From Colletotrichum lupini (lineage: Eukaryota > Ascomycota > Sordariomycetes > Glomerellales > Glomerellaceae), in contig NC_064675.1 of the NCBI RefSeq assembly GCF_023278565.1, positions 6,014,001-6,078,000 of the forward strand: a DNA stretch of 64,000 nucleotides. The letters are read 5' to 3'. The notes under the pieces are model-generated. The model searched no databases. It had not been told where the DNA came from and worked only from the letters and a program-made list of their open reading frames with translations. Shown here piece after piece: positions 1 to 11,069 of this stretch; the first letter of the stretch is position 1, and every line of letters begins with the position of its first letter. Both the position numbers and the translations under genes were made by a program.

Positions 1-748
1 GCAGCTCAGCGGCCTCGGCACCGCTCTCTGGGGCGCGAAGCAAGCCACTTCTTCACCTTCACGAAACAGAGCGCCCGTCGCTGCGCTACCTGCTCCTCCG
101 GCAAACTCCTCACAGCAAGGCGGTGGATGGGGCTGGGGCAAGATCGCAATGGTAGCAGGCTCCGCCGCCGCCGTGGCAGCGAGCGCGGGAGCGGCGTACT
201 ACAACCGCGAACACATCACCCAGGGCCTCACCTGGGCGACGTCGCACCTCGAGTTCGTCGGGTGTCTCGCAAAGGGCGCGGAGCTGCAGAAGAGGGTGCA
301 GTACATGGTCAAGCTCAACCGCGAGCTCGACGTCGGCTTCGCGAATCTGTACACCCGCCTCGGTAAAGCCGCCGGCTCCAAGGAGGTCAGCGTTGTCGGC
401 ACGGTGCTGGGTCGGGACCGGACGTTCTGTAACCTGCCGAAGCGGGATAATGGTGGGACATGGAAGCAGGCTGTGAATGATATCGCTACGGAGGAGACGC
501 AGGCGCATATGAGTGAGTCTACCCCCCTTTTCGCAGTTACCCAAATTGCTCAACGTTATGGACGTAAGTTTTGGTTTTTGCTGACTGGAATGCCAGACAT
601 GTTTGAACCAAAGATGAACCCGGGGTACGACAGACTCAAGGAAGACGCAGCAACTCTCATCGCCCAGTGGACGCGAAACGAATGGTACGAGTCCAGCGAG
701 GAAGACAAGCTCGCCATCAAGGAGGCGGGCGAGAGCGCTACCGCTTGA
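1..748 (+). CDS. 3' end of a fungal alpha/beta-hydrolase-like (DUF676-type) protein, 5' truncated by the window
   Basis: The frame is open from base 2 and the start codon lies outside the window. A phase-1 intron fits at 513-596 (GTGAGT donor, CCAG acceptor), joining ...QAHM to NMFEPKMNPGY. It is 84 bp, a multiple of three, so an unspliced reading also stays open but inserts an implausible segment. The visible part holds an Ala/Gly-rich, possibly membrane-associated stretch (AMVAGSAAAVAASAGAAYY), then LEFVGCLAKG, GFANLYTRLG, ERTFCNLP-like and ETQAHM..MFEPK..NPGY blocks. From memory these resemble the C-terminal part of uncharacterised fungal hydrolases annotated DUF676. The nucleophile elbow and the rest of any catalytic domain would be upstream, so no activity can be judged here. 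The stop is TGA at 746-748. The family call is tentative; the coding status and intron are well supported. Confidence 0.7.
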   Translation, partial: QLSGLGTALWGAKQATSSPSRNRAPVAALPAPPANSSQQGGGWGWGKIAMVAGSAAAVAASAGAAYYNREHITQGLTWATSHLEFVGCLAKGAELQKRVQYMVKLNRELDVGFANLYTRLGKAAGSKEVSVVGTVLGRDRTFCNLPKRDNGGTWKQAVNDIATEETQAHMSESTPLFAVTQIAQRYGRKFWFLLTGMPDMFEPKMNPGYDRLKEDAATLIAQWTRNEWYESSEEDKLAIKEAGESATA

Positions 749-925
749 GACTGTAGACTGTGATGTTTGCTTTTGTTTCTTTATTATTACGGCTGCTGGA
801 GCAAGGCCGCATTCTTGTAGACGCCCATCCTCTTTTTCTCATTTTTGTCTATAACCATACCCCCGACCATTATATAGTCCTTATACCCACCTAAATTTTG
901 GATTTCACCCCTTTCAGTTGAGGAA

Positions 926-1787
926 TTACTGCGTCTTGGAGCGGCCCGCCTCCTCGGCCTTCAAGTTGCGCATAACCTTGCTTCTCTGCTTCATCATATA
1001 CGTGTACAGAATATACGATCCTATTTTCCCATCAGCACTCCCTCCTCGTAATCACAGATATAAAATGGGGGTAAACATACCAGGAACATAAACAGCAAGG
1101 ATAGCATACGAAACCCACGGCACCATCTCCCCAAACTGCCTAGCCGGCGTCGCAGCGTAGTAGATCAGCACGCACTCGCTCGTGATACCGATAGGGTACA
1201 GCACGAAGAAGGTGTTATAGCGCAGCCACGTCAAGAACTTGGGCTGGAACCCGCTGAGGGTGAGCGCGAAATACGAGTAGCGGATCACCTCGGTGACGCT
1301 CCAGGCGAGCAGCATGGACGAGTACCAGGGGCTGCGGGCGAGGTAGGGGAAGGGGTAGACGACGCCCCAGACGAGGACGAAGCGGGATAGGACTTGCATC
1401 ACGGTCGTGAAGACGGGGGCGCGGACGACGCCTGTGTGGAACCCGTGATTAGCTTTCATTCCCTTGGGTTCGTTACTTCTTCGACTCTGCCGCCTCGGGG
1501 TTGAGGGGAGGACAACGGATAAAAGGGAGTGTAAGGGGGGATCCAAACGAACCGAGCAATGCGTGCAAAACCTCCATGGCAGCCATAGTCTGCGTCCACC
1601 GCGTCCAGTCGCCGACGCCGAGGTGAACGAAATGCGGCCCGCGGAGCGCAAAGAGCGCGACGGTGCGGCCGAGGACGGTGGCCCAGGCGACGGCGGAGAC
1701 GAAGTTGTAGGCGATGAGGTAGCCGTTCTTGAGGGGGGAGGATTGCCGCCTCTGCGGCTTGGCAGCCGCTGTTGCCGTGTCTGCCAT
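926..1787 (-). CDS. PHS1: Very-long-chain (3R)-3-hydroxyacyl-CoA dehydratase (PTPLA/Phs1 family)
   Basis: Phs1 carries out the third step of the very-long-chain fatty-acid elongation cycle in the ER membrane, dehydrating 3-hydroxyacyl-CoA to trans-2-enoyl-CoA for sphingolipid synthesis. The model has three exons: 1787-1553, 1431-1081 and 1020-926. The introns are 1552-1432 (121 bp, GTTCGT donor) and 1080-1021 (60 bp, GTATGT donor). It gives 226 residues, close to yeast Phs1 at 217. Family blocks are WSVTEVIRYSYF (about residues 122-133) and LRYNTFFVLYPIGITSE (148-164). Tyr157 and Glu164 have the same seven-residue spacing as the catalytic Tyr/Glu pair of yeast Phs1. Several hydrophobic helices span the protein. 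The basic tail (YTYMMKQRSKV...) looks like a cytosolic ER-retention tail. All family landmarks are present. Confidence 0.93.
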
Positions 1788-2343
1788 TGTTCTTTGCGAT
1801 TGGGGTGGTGGTTCGAGCTTCGTTTGGAGATTTCGGGGAGTGCGATGCGCGGAGAGCTTCGATCGTTGTGTCAGGTACCCGGTGGTGGTGATGATGACAA
1901 GATGGGTGTTTTTTGCAGATGCAAAGCTTCTGGGAAAGATTGTTGAGGGAGGTTGAGCTGCAAGCCAAGGGTCCATCCCACATCCAATTGGGACCGAGGC
2001 ATGTGGCATCCTCTGGCTGCCCATGGGTGGCATGGCATGGCGCATGGGTGCTGGGGGTGTCCCACTGTACAAGGCACGTCGCGGCGCGCGTTGGTGCTCG
2101 TTTACAGGGGTCGAGCTCTGGATGCTTGATCCGACCACTCGAACCTAAAGCTCGTAGCTGACTTTGGTACCCAAATACAACTTTATGTGGCACAGATATT
2201 GCAGTGATCATAAACCGAGTAAGCTTGAAAAGGTATATCATTGTACGATACTGAATAGACAAATCCCATATTTGAACCCCGTTGCTATGCTGGCATAAAT
2301 CAGATGCAAACGCCACCCGTCTCGTCTCGACGGTGAATCCCAA
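1788..2343. other. Intergenic: PHS1 promoter side and GH16 3' flank
   Basis: No credible coding region. Open frames on the minus strand here are upstream extensions of the PHS1 exon and lack splice or motif support. The interval holds the 5' flank of the minus-strand PHS1 gene and the 3' flank of the GH16 gene, which is transcribed in the same direction. Confidence 0.6.
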
Positions 2344-3531
2344 TCACGCCCACAACTGGTAAAACATGGCCGACATCAAGGCCACTGGCACCCAAAAAGC
2401 CATGGCACTCGACTGTCCCAGAAGCTGCCCGGGCGCCGTACCGTTGTGCAGCATCACCGCTGCGCCAATCGTGTTGGACGAATCGATGCTGCACACGATC
2501 TGGCACTTGCCCTCGCCGCGGCGGCGGTCCAGCTGACCTCTGGGACCGAGACCGGCTTGGTGGAAGCTGTTATCGAGGACGTCACGCTTCGAGGACGATT
2601 CCGTGGAGTTGAAAACCATCTCGATCCACTGTATCTGCATGACGGCCGAGTGCCCGACCTCCATTACGCCAGACCACGACCCGCCATCGCTCCACGAGTT
2701 GAGCATGACGCGGCTGGGGTCGCGGGGCACCTGAAAGGAGATGCTCGACACCTCGGACCCGTCGACGAGCCAGGTGCTGTCCTTTGCGTCCCAGTCCAGG
2801 CGGTGGACGGCCCAGTCGCGCCACGAAGTGCCCTTGGGCATGGTGCCGTTCTGCGTCGACTTGTCGATGGTGTTGCCGCTCGAGTCGAACGACGGCTGGT
2901 TGGTGTACTGGATGCGGTCGTCCGGGTCCTTGGTGAGCACCTCAATGTCGGCCTCCTGCACGTTGGCGTACTTGTCGGCCTCGCGGTAGGTGAAGAGTGC
3001 GGTGCAGGCGCCCGGGTCGCCGAGGGTGCGGGCGAGCATGCGGACCGAGACGAAGTGGTAGCCCATGGAGACGGACTCCATCTCGGCCGAGGACTGGAAG
3101 TCTTCGAAGCGGACGGTGCGCATGCTCATGAACGTGTCCGAGGTGGCGTCCTTGTCGTTGTTCTTCTCAATGTAAATGTTGTTGGGCGAGTTGACCATGT
3201 TCACCGTGGCGTCGTTGCCGTCTTTGCCCTTGCGATCCGTGTTGTTCCAGTTCTGGATACCCCATATCGCGTTCCATGCGTCTGTGTTGAAGTAGTCAGA
3301 TGTTGTGTTTGCGTTGGCGCTCGCATCCCAGTCCGTGAGGGCATCTGGGACCCCTGCGTATTGGCCGAGGTTGCGGAAGTCGAAGAACAGGTGGTTGCTG
3401 AAGTAGCTCTCTGATGTGTTGGTCAAGTAGCAGTCGCATACTGAATCGGCGACGTAGGGGTGGTCATCAGCCACAACCAACGGCAACAGCGTGAGAGCAA
3501 GGCTCACGAGAGGTGCCCGTCTGAAAGACAT
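2344..3531 (-). CDS. Secreted GH16-family glycoside hydrolase/transglycosylase, probably GPI-anchored
   Basis: This is a single-exon gene. I chose ATG 3531 because it starts a clear signal peptide (MSFRRAPLVSLALTLLPLVVA, then DDHPY); an upstream in-frame ATG at 3606 would put a polar segment before it. The product is 395 residues. The GH16 active-site signature is QEADIEVL: Glu193 (nucleophile), Asp195 and Glu197 (acid/base), in the ExDxE spacing without the extra residue of laminarinases. The blocks around it (GACTALFTYRE, WAVHRLDWD, GSWSGVMEVG) also fit GH16. There are several N-glycosylation sequons, and the extreme C-terminus is hydrophobic after a small-residue segment, as expected for a GPI signal. 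It probably remodels beta-glucan or a similar wall glycan at the cell surface; the exact substrate cannot be told. Confidence 0.88.
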   Translation of the reverse strand: MSFRRAPLVSLALTLLPLVVADDHPYVADSVCDCYLTNTSESYFSNHLFFDFRNLGQYAGVPDALTDWDASANANTTSDYFNTDAWNAIWGIQNWNNTDRKGKDGNDATVNMVNSPNNIYIEKNNDKDATSDTFMSMRTVRFEDFQSSAEMESVSMGYHFVSVRMLARTLGDPGACTALFTYREADKYANVQEADIEVLTKDPDDRIQYTNQPSFDSSGNTIDKSTQNGTMPKGTSWRDWAVHRLDWDAKDSTWLVDGSEVSSISFQVPRDPSRVMLNSWSDGGSWSGVMEVGHSAVMQIQWIEMVFNSTESSSKRDVLDNSFHQAGLGPRGQLDRRRGEGKCQIVCSIDSSNTIGAAVMLHNGTAPGQLLGQSSAMAFWVPVALMSAMFYQLWA

Positions 3532-5350
3532 GATTCCGCTGCTGCTGCTTGTCCGTGTGTGGCTTGGCGGTTGGGCTTGCGGCTCTGTCAGGAGTGCTGC
3601 AATCAAGAGTCTGGGGAAGCAGATGCAGAAGCAGGCGGGATATGAGATGAGTTTATTAAAGGGTGATCGACAAAATCGTCCGAGTGGTTGTCTTGACCCC
3701 GTGGGCCGTAGTCAAAGGCGACGTCGCTTTGGAGGTTGTCCCCTGCCACGGTGCACCGGAATGTGAGACGGGATCGTGCGTGCGCAAGTGCTTCTTTTTC
3801 CCTTCCATCCGGGATGCCCATCCAGCCACTAGATGGCCAGGCCCTCGCCTCACCCGAGAGATGGCAGCCCCCGGATCGAGGATCCTAAAAGGTGGAGTGA
3901 GAGATAGGTAGCTAGGTAACGTGGATCAGAACCTAATTCAAATTGTCAAAGGTAAAGAGCAAAGCGACCGATCATTCACGGAAACGGCGACGGGTTCTCC
4001 TGACGATGCTAGCGGCGCCACTGCGCACCATCAGCCAAGACCGCCAAAGATTTGGGGAAAAAACGTCCTGGGAAAGTTCGAGTCCATCATCTGCAGGGAT
4101 TGCGACGGCGGCGCAGGTTTGAGGTAGCACAGAGACTCCGTACTTAGTCTGTAGGCACCTAGGTATCATCGGCGGCGGCCTCCCCCCATGGACAGGACAA
4201 TAAAGCTGGAGAGACGATCCCTTCGCCAGGGACTGAGCGGGAAGGCTAGGCGACGGTGATGATCTGAGAAGCAACTTGACCCAAAACGGGTGATCTTGGG
4301 TTGGGTAATGGCACCCCAACCTGTCCGGATGCGGCGGCCATCCATTCGCTCTTGGTTTCTGTTGTCGTTAGCGTCGTTGGTTAAGGCGATGGCTGTGACC
4401 GCTCTACCTAGACTTCTAGGCAAGCGGGTAGACGGCGATGGCACCGCGACGGCGGCGGCCTATCATGGTCATGCCTCGAGCTTGTGTGTGTGCTATTTGT
4501 GGCCATAAAGAAAACCCCAAACCAAACCAAAGGAGGCCTGCTGTGGACCGTGGTTAGGCGGGTTGCCCGCTCATTGCCCTGGGTGGTGGTCGGATGGTTT
4601 CGTGGGATACGATGTTTCTTCGTAGCTAACATAGGGCCGATGTTGTATCGGGAGGGAGGATGGAAACATGAAATGAAAGGAACTACGGAGTAGCGCTCTG
4701 CTTTTTACCCCGTGAGGTCAGTGCGAATACAACCTCGAGGATCTTGCTTCCCTGTAAGGCAGACTAGGTACCTACCTTGGACGTGCATTACATAACCGGG
4801 AACATGTGAAGGCGTCCCACGCACTACCTACCTTATAGCCCTATCAAATGTTGTTTCTCGTTACTCTGGTCACATCAACCCGCGGGCTGCGAGGTACAGG
4901 GCTGAACTGAACCCTCAAGCTCATTCTGGATTGTCATCGCGGTAGATGCCGTGCCTAGAACTGAGGCATGTGGCCGCTAAACACTAGACTCGGTGACTCT
5001 AAATCCTCTCAGATCTCAAATCCTCATCACAAGACACGGTTAGTCTACTCAAGTTCCCTAGGCTAACATGTTCAAAATGAGCCAGTGTATTCATAGCAAG
5101 TGACAATGTCGAGCAAAAGTGACACTGAAACATGATCTGCCCTTTGCCAGTTGTGGCCGCCTGTGTATTGCATACTAATTACACCCACATCGTGGGGAAG
5201 ATATAGAGTCTCGATGGCTCGTCATTACAGCATGTGCGTCATGAAAATTCAAATCATCAAACAGAACCGGTCCTTCCCCAAGAGACCTCCCGTAGCATGC
5301 ACATCAACAGGCAAGGGAAATGGTACTAAGGAAAGCCCTCATCCCACACC
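3532..5350. other. Intergenic, about 1.8 kb, no gene seen
   Basis: Contains the GH16 5' flank and the 3' flank of the zinc-cluster gene. All open frames are short and lack recognisable motifs. Two short motifs recurrent in this window occur here: ACTCCGTAC (4135-4143), with its complement TACGGAGTA (4684-4692), and ACCTAGGT (4157-4164). Confidence 0.6.
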
Positions 5351-7855
5351 TCAGATGACACCTTGAGTAAACTCATCCAAGATGGTCATCTCTTCAAAGT
5401 TCTCAATCAAGCGATCAACCCTCGCCGCCTCGCGGTCCGTCACGGCAAGATCGAGATCAGTCACAAACATGCCAGTCGCCCGGCCGCCCGCCCTGGGTCC
5501 CTTGCGAGCTCTGAGGTCTTCCAGCAGCCCTAGAGCTTCCGTCATGTCCATGCCCCCTTTCCTGACGACCATGGAAAGGAGACCCCCGGCAATCACTTCG
5601 GCAACGGTAAAGGAGCTGTATAGGGCCTGATAGGCGCGGATGCAGCTGAGAAAGTAGGGTCGCCACTCTGGATTCGTTATGTCGCTAGCTACGGCGTTGG
5701 CTACATGGATGAGAGCAGTGTGCCCGAAGATGCTGTACGTCGATTCCGGGTACAACGCGTACACTTCGACGAGGTCTTTGAGCTGCTCGACGGAGGCCGC
5801 AAAAAAGGCAGGTATCTGGTCGGCTGACGGTGACCATAATTTGAAGCCATGCTGTTTGTCGCTTGGGATGAACGGCCTGAAGAGGTAGAGCACAGTCCCG
5901 TGGAACCACATGCTGTGAAGGTTGTTAATTCGCACGCCGTGCACTGACGGGACAAAAGGAAAAGGTTAACTTACTGGCAGGTAAGCACATGAGATGGGCT
6001 GTGCTCGTCACGTTCCATACTTTCAGACAAATTATCTGCCCAAGACAGTAGTTTGCTGTACTTCTCCAGTGCAAAAGCCTGGGATGAATGACCTGGACTA
6101 GTATCGTGCTGATAAACCCAAGTGATTTGAGAGGAAATGACCCATAATTCGCAAAAGGCGGCGAAAGTGTCTGATATGGCAGGAGATCGCCGTCTCTTGG
6201 TGCGATTTCGAGACTGGGAGCGAGCATCCGAGTCTGACGAGGGCGCTGTACTATTCGCGCTGCTGTTACGCTCGTGCTCAGATCCGGGTGTTGAGTTCCC
6301 TAGCCTAGCTTTGCCTGGAATGGGAAGAGTCGGGGGGTACTCAGTAGTCGCTGGTAAACAGAACTGGGCTATCATACTGCGCTTTTCGTCAGCTATACTC
6401 ACTTGGACTTGGAGACTCTTTGAAATGGCCTTACCTCAGAGTGTTGAAAACTCCCCAGGCAACTTGAGCTGTTGCCCTCGCCTGTGGTTCCGAGAGACGA
6501 TTTAGGTCTACAAAGGTATATGCATCGGGACACCCAAAGAGTCTCAGACGTTTCGCCATAGCTATTGTATCTTTGACGAACTTGACATTGAGTTCACCAT
6601 TGCCATTGCAGCCGCTGGACTGAATCAAGAAGGTCAAAGCTGCAATGGTAGGCAGGGTATCATCGTTTTGCGCATGCCAGAGCTTATTTGACTCGTCTTC
6701 CAGCTCTTGACTCCATCGAGACGCTTCAGGTTGCTTTGCCGCATACGCTTGCTGGTAAAGACAATCAATGACATTAATCAAGAGAAGGGGGTAGGGGGGG
6801 GGGGATAACTGACACAAGCGAAAGCAAGCAGAGCATTGACGAGCAGTGAAGAGCAGTACCGAACTTCACCGGAGACCAAGTCATCCAGGAACAGATCAGC
6901 ATCGAACAAGCCCAATATCGGATGATCTGTTTCAAGATATAGGGAGATGACTTCTGCTGCGTCCTGATTACTGATGGGTACTACGGTCCAGAAGGCGATG
7001 TTCAAATCTTTCAGGCGAGGCTCGTTGCGAATGCGCGGTGTCGGCGGAGGAATAGGGCCCATTAGTGGAACAAAGAAGGCCGAGTTGAATGCTCGAGAAG
7101 GCCTAGGAGAGGCTGTAGAGGGATCATCTTCCAGGACTTCAGCCACAGTAGGGTATTCTGGTGCTCGACGGTCCTCGAGAATTGAACCCTCTTCGGATGC
7201 GTCCTCAACCCGAGCGAGTTTGGAAGGCCTAGAGTCGACATCCTCGGGCATCTCGAGACGACCTAATCTCCGAGTCTGGGGATACAAGATGGGATGGCGT
7301 CGCGTGAGTTCAAACTCGACATTGGACGAGATATGAGGTAGGATCTCCCGGGCATCTCTTGGCCCCGACGGTCTTATGGCGCGAAGAGCAGCGTAAGGGT
7401 CGACGGCGAACTTGAGCTTCTTCAATGTCTGGTGGGCAACATCATCCGGCATTGCCGTGAGCTGGCTCAACATTTCTCGAAGCATTTGATTTTCCCTCTT
7501 TAAAGCCATAGCGGCTGTCTCCGTCTCATTAGCACTGATATAGACACATTGTGTCTTCAGCTCTGTACACGCCTTGCACGAAGGGCGTTTACCGTCACAC
7601 TTGAGTGAGGATGTCAGCGCTTGAAACGAGTCAAGAGGACCTGCCATAGTACCAAGATGAGAGATTTGTGCTTACTGCTTTTTTCTTGGACCGACAAGCG
7701 TTACAAGCAACCTTGGTACTCGGTAGACGCTTCTTGACTGATGATTGAGCTGGAAGGAAGCGTGCTGGAGGAAGAGGAGGAGGAGGAGCAGGCTGCAAGG
7801 CTTTTGGTGCCGGGAGTAGAGGCCGCAACGGCTGGGGCTTGACCTGGTCAGACAT
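5351..7855 (-). CDS. Zn2Cys6 (Gal4-type) fungal transcription factor
   Basis: The model has five exons: 7855-7676, 7599-6814, 6751-6435, 6376-5975 and 5912-5351. The introns are 58-76 bp with GT-AG ends and consistent phases, giving 748 residues. Exon 1 ends inside the zinc cluster; splicing restores Cys51-x2-Cys54-x6-Cys61-x6-Cys68-x2-Cys71-x6-Cys78, the canonical binuclear pattern. A Glu/Leu-rich dimerisation helix follows (about 84-107). The middle homology region is recognisable from LFDADLFLDDL through LLVNALLAFACQAYAAK, MAKRLRLFG and SHVLTCHMWFHGTVLYLFRPF. The last junction uses the acceptor TTCACAG before CATGTGG; an earlier AG would break the frame. A Pro-rich N-terminal leader precedes the zinc cluster. 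A NIT-4-like flavour is possible but the target genes cannot be inferred. The start is ATG 7855, since the frame above it has only a TTG. Confidence 0.9.
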
Positions 7856-8565
7856 GACAGCCAACGGCCTCGCAGCTAGTGCGGCCGGACTGGTGCCACG
7901 AGGAGCTACCTAGGTAGACTTGGGGCTGTGACTTTGCGAGGAGATGTCGTCGTAGATGTTGTATATGGGCTGTAGGTAGAGAGAGGTCATGGGAAGGATG
8001 TTTCGTCCAGGGTCGTATAACGAGACTGACCGCTCGCGACGAAACCAAAGTGAGGGGTATTGGGCATACAGACGAGAGGCAAAGACAGCATAATAACCGA
8101 TCGAGAAGCTGGTGAGCGGCAGGCAGAGGAGAACAAACACTCGTCCCAATGGGGAGAGCAAGGCAGCACGTGAATACGATGGCTTGCAGAAGACGTCGAC
8201 ATTGGCTCTCGGTTCCAACAAGACTTCGATGCGGCGCCCAGTGAGGATTGTGGATGTCGTCTGGAATAGTGCGATGAGGGTGTGGAAGGCTGGCTGGCAA
8301 CCAATGCGGTGAGATGGATGGCATGCAGGTATTCGAAAGGAGCCGAGACAGAGGTTGGCCAAGCTGCAGAGACCTTTCTCTCTCGCTCTTTTCTCTCTTT
8401 TTTTGGAAGAAGAGAAGAGGAAACAACCTAGCGGGTGAGGTGGGATAGACAGATGGGGAGAGATGATGGGGGCGTAGAGGGGTGTGCGGGGGGGGTGGGG
8501 GGGATGTTGTGTGCTGTTGTTTGTGTCATTTTTGTTGTTGTTTTTTTGTTTGTGTTAGGAGAGAA

Positions 8566-8660
<95 letters not shown>

Positions 8661-9628
8661 AGAGAGGGAAGAGAAAAGGCGACGGCAAGAAAGAGAGAAT
8701 AGAGTAAACAAGAGCCTACGAGAATGCAGAGTCATGTACCTATTTCGCAAACTGCCTCCTCCTATGTCTTCTTCCTCCTCCTCCGGCAAGCTACCTTAGG
8801 GTAAGGTAATCAAACCGAATCGTGGTCCGGATCTGCCTCCGTTGTTCAATCTGCCGTCCAGTCAGATGGTCTGGAAGGGCCTATTTAACTGGGGATATCT
8901 CAACGTGCTGCTGGCCCTGCCGCCCTGCCGCCCTGCTGCACTGCTGTGGCGGCCACTCCCCGTCCAGTCTCTTCTCGATCCAATTGCGCCAGAACTTGCA
9001 GCACTTGCAGTCCCCAATCTTTGGACAGACTCCTCCTCAGTGCAGTGTCACGCAGTGCTTTGCAGTGTCCCGCAGTGCTACGCCGTGAGGGAATGGAAGG
9101 TGGTGGTCAGTCCGGTACGTACCTTTCAGTTCTTTCCATGGCAGGAACTGAACGCTTCCATTCTGGGCCGGGGGCTTCCGCTTGAAGAAGCAAACAAAAC
9201 CCCCACTCCACACAGTAATCCAACTTAGTCAGCATGCCTTGACCGGCGACACACACAGTGTGACCACGGATACCCCGGCGCAGGTCGCCCGCCTGCCTGT
9301 CACTCGCCGTGCCGTCATTTTGCATCTTCCTTGTCTCTACCAAATTTCAGGTGGGACAACTGCACTGCACTGTTCTCTTCTGAGCACAGTCAAACTTGCG
9401 ACTCTAACCGTACCTTTTCCAGCTTTCTCTTTCTTTGCTACTTCAACTCCACCCAAAGCGTGGTTCAACATCACCATTCTTCCCATTCAAGAAATGAAGC
9501 TCCTGCTGCGTCGATATTCTATTATTACCCGGTGACAAGCACTCTCTAATCGCCCACGAGTACACGCGACAAGACAACCTATCCGACTCACACCACTTCA
9601 TTAAACCCTGCATTCCGACTTTGAAACC
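7856..9628. other. Divergent intergenic region between the zinc-cluster and WW-domain genes
   Basis: About 1.8 kb shared by two divergently transcribed genes. It includes the palindrome CTACCTAGGTAG at 7906-7917, pyrimidine-rich leader-like DNA on both sides, and the 91-base poly-G run listed separately. Long glycine or proline frames across 8430-8800 are produced by that run and are not genes. Confidence 0.6.
8566..8656. repeat. Uninterrupted poly(G)/poly(C) tract of 91 bases
   Basis: Every base from 8566 to 8656 is G on the plus strand. A shorter G-rich block lies just upstream around 8487-8503. The flanks (GGAGAGAA before, CGCCAGAGAG after) are ordinary. The tract sits between divergent promoters. 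It could be a real hypervariable homopolymer, a gap or consensus artefact, or a run with an incorrectly called length; the sequence alone cannot distinguish these. Confidence 0.97.
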
Positions 9629-10540
9629 ATGGCGTCAGACTCTCCCCAAGCCGCCTCCCCGCGCAAGGCTGAGCCGGAACAAAGCACACCGGCCGATGAT
9701 GCCTCCGACCTCAAGCAAGAGCCCACCGAGAACGAGAACGACTCGAAATCGACTTCACCCAAGGGCGATAACGACGACAACTCAAAACGAGACTCGAGCT
9801 CCCCAGAGTCCGGCGAGGCCAGCTCAATTGGCTCTCCCGCTCCTGCCGATGCTCGCGACGACAATCCTACCTCTTCCACCGATGCGCCACCCCTCCCCAA
9901 CGAGGCGCCACCCCTACCCGCCGGAGCTCCTCCAGCGACACAGGACGACGGCTGGGACTTCCAGTGGGATCCGACAGCCCAGGCGTACTACTTCTACAAC
10001 CGCATCACGGGCGCGTCGCAATGGGACAACCCTCGCATACCTACAGCCGGCGGCGCAACACCAGCAGCAGCACCAGGAGCACCAGGCACAACCGCCTCCG
10101 CCTCCGCGACTCTCTCAGGCCCTCCTCCCCTCCCAAAGAACGACGCTCCCCCGGCCGGCGGCTACAACCCAGCCATCCACGGCGACTACGACCCGAACGC
10201 GTGGTACGCAAAGGGTAGCGCAGCCGACGAGGACGAAACGGCCCAGACGTCCGCCTCTGCGATCAACGGCGGCGAGTACGGCGCGATGGCGCAATTCAAC
10301 CGCTTCACCGGCCAGTTCCAGACGCTGGACGACGGCCCCGACCGCCACACGGACGAGGCCAAGAGCCGGCGACAGATGAATGCCTTTTTCGACGTCGATG
10401 CCGCGGCCAACTCCCACAACGGAAGGAGTCTCAAGGCGGAGCGGAGCGGCAAGAAGCCCAGCAAGTCTGAGCTCAAGCAGTTCAAGGAGAAGCGAAGGGC
10501 CAAGAAGGAGGAGAAGCGGAGGGCTTGGCTGCGGGATTGA
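9629..10540 (+). CDS. WW-domain protein with basic C-terminal tail
   Basis: This is a single exon of 303 residues. The start ATG follows CGAAACC, a good fungal initiation context. Residues 1-105 are acidic and Ser/Pro-rich, with APPLP repeats that could themselves be WW or SH3 ligands. The WW domain covers about 107-136: Trp109, the DP turn, AYYFYNRITG, Trp132 and Pro135, so both signature tryptophans and the aromatic patch are present. A Pro/Ala linker follows, with PPLP at 165-168. Residues 185-260 hold several aromatic segments (YDPNAWYAKG, EYGAMAQFNRFTGQFQ). The tail (about 274-303) is Lys/Arg/Glu-rich and helical. WW proteins with such tails are often nuclear and linked to RNA processing or transcription; that role is inference. 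Its neighbour on the left is divergent and RIX1 on the right is convergent. Confidence 0.85.
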   Translation: MASDSPQAASPRKAEPEQSTPADDASDLKQEPTENENDSKSTSPKGDNDDNSKRDSSSPESGEASSIGSPAPADARDDNPTSSTDAPPLPNEAPPLPAGAPPATQDDGWDFQWDPTAQAYYFYNRITGASQWDNPRIPTAGGATPAAAPGAPGTTASASATLSGPPPLPKNDAPPAGGYNPAIHGDYDPNAWYAKGSAADEDETAQTSASAINGGEYGAMAQFNRFTGQFQTLDDGPDRHTDEAKSRRQMNAFFDVDAAANSHNGRSLKAERSGKKPSKSELKQFKEKRRAKKEEKRRAWLRD

Positions 10541-11069
10541 GGTGTGAGGCGTGGGGCATTCTTTTCTTTTTTTTTTCTGGACTCTTTGGTCCTGATTTTC
10601 GCTGTTTTCAAAAAGGGTTGCCGTCGCGATCGCGACGTCTGGGGGAGGGGGCAAATATTCTTCATTCCGCGGCGTTCTGAAAGAAGGGGCCATCATCGGC
10701 GGGAAACGGGCAGAGAGGGAGACGTGGACTTCTCCTGATTGCCAACACGTCCCTCCGGCCTGTCATGGGATGGGGCTGGGCCAAACATACACTTTCATAC
10801 AAAAAGACTTAACAGAATAAGTCGGGCTTCAATGGCCTTGGATACTGGACCTTTTCACAAACAGTATCATGTACAAAATACTGGGCCTCGACCTGCGAAA
10901 ACGTCGATAGGCCTCTACTACAGCAAATCAAAACAAAAAAAAACAAATACCCAGATTACTCGAATTTTTTGTTCCATTCAGCCGGAGAATTGTTCGTCTC
11001 CAGTGGGGGTATTATGTCCATCTAAATTGACAACAATATGAATCCTTTTTCTTTGTCTTGTCCCCTGTC
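10541..11069. other. Convergent 3' region between the WW-domain gene and RIX1
   Basis: Both neighbouring genes end here. T-rich stretches after 10560 (plus strand) and A-rich DNA around 10925-10960 suit terminators and poly(A) signals for the two convergent transcripts. No gene is seen. Confidence 0.5.

Noticed and set aside
1456..2343. Minus-strand frames extending upstream of PHS1
   Set aside because: No similarity or splice logic; the PHS1 ATG at 1787 gives the expected family length.
2446..3414. 322-codon plus-strand frame
   Set aside because: Antisense shadow of the GC-rich GH16 gene, which has signal peptide, catalytic motif and GPI tail on the other strand.
8428..8799. Frames encoding polyglycine or polyproline proteins of 86-105 residues
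   Set aside because: They exist only because the 91-base G run has no stops in any frame; the flanks have no coding character.
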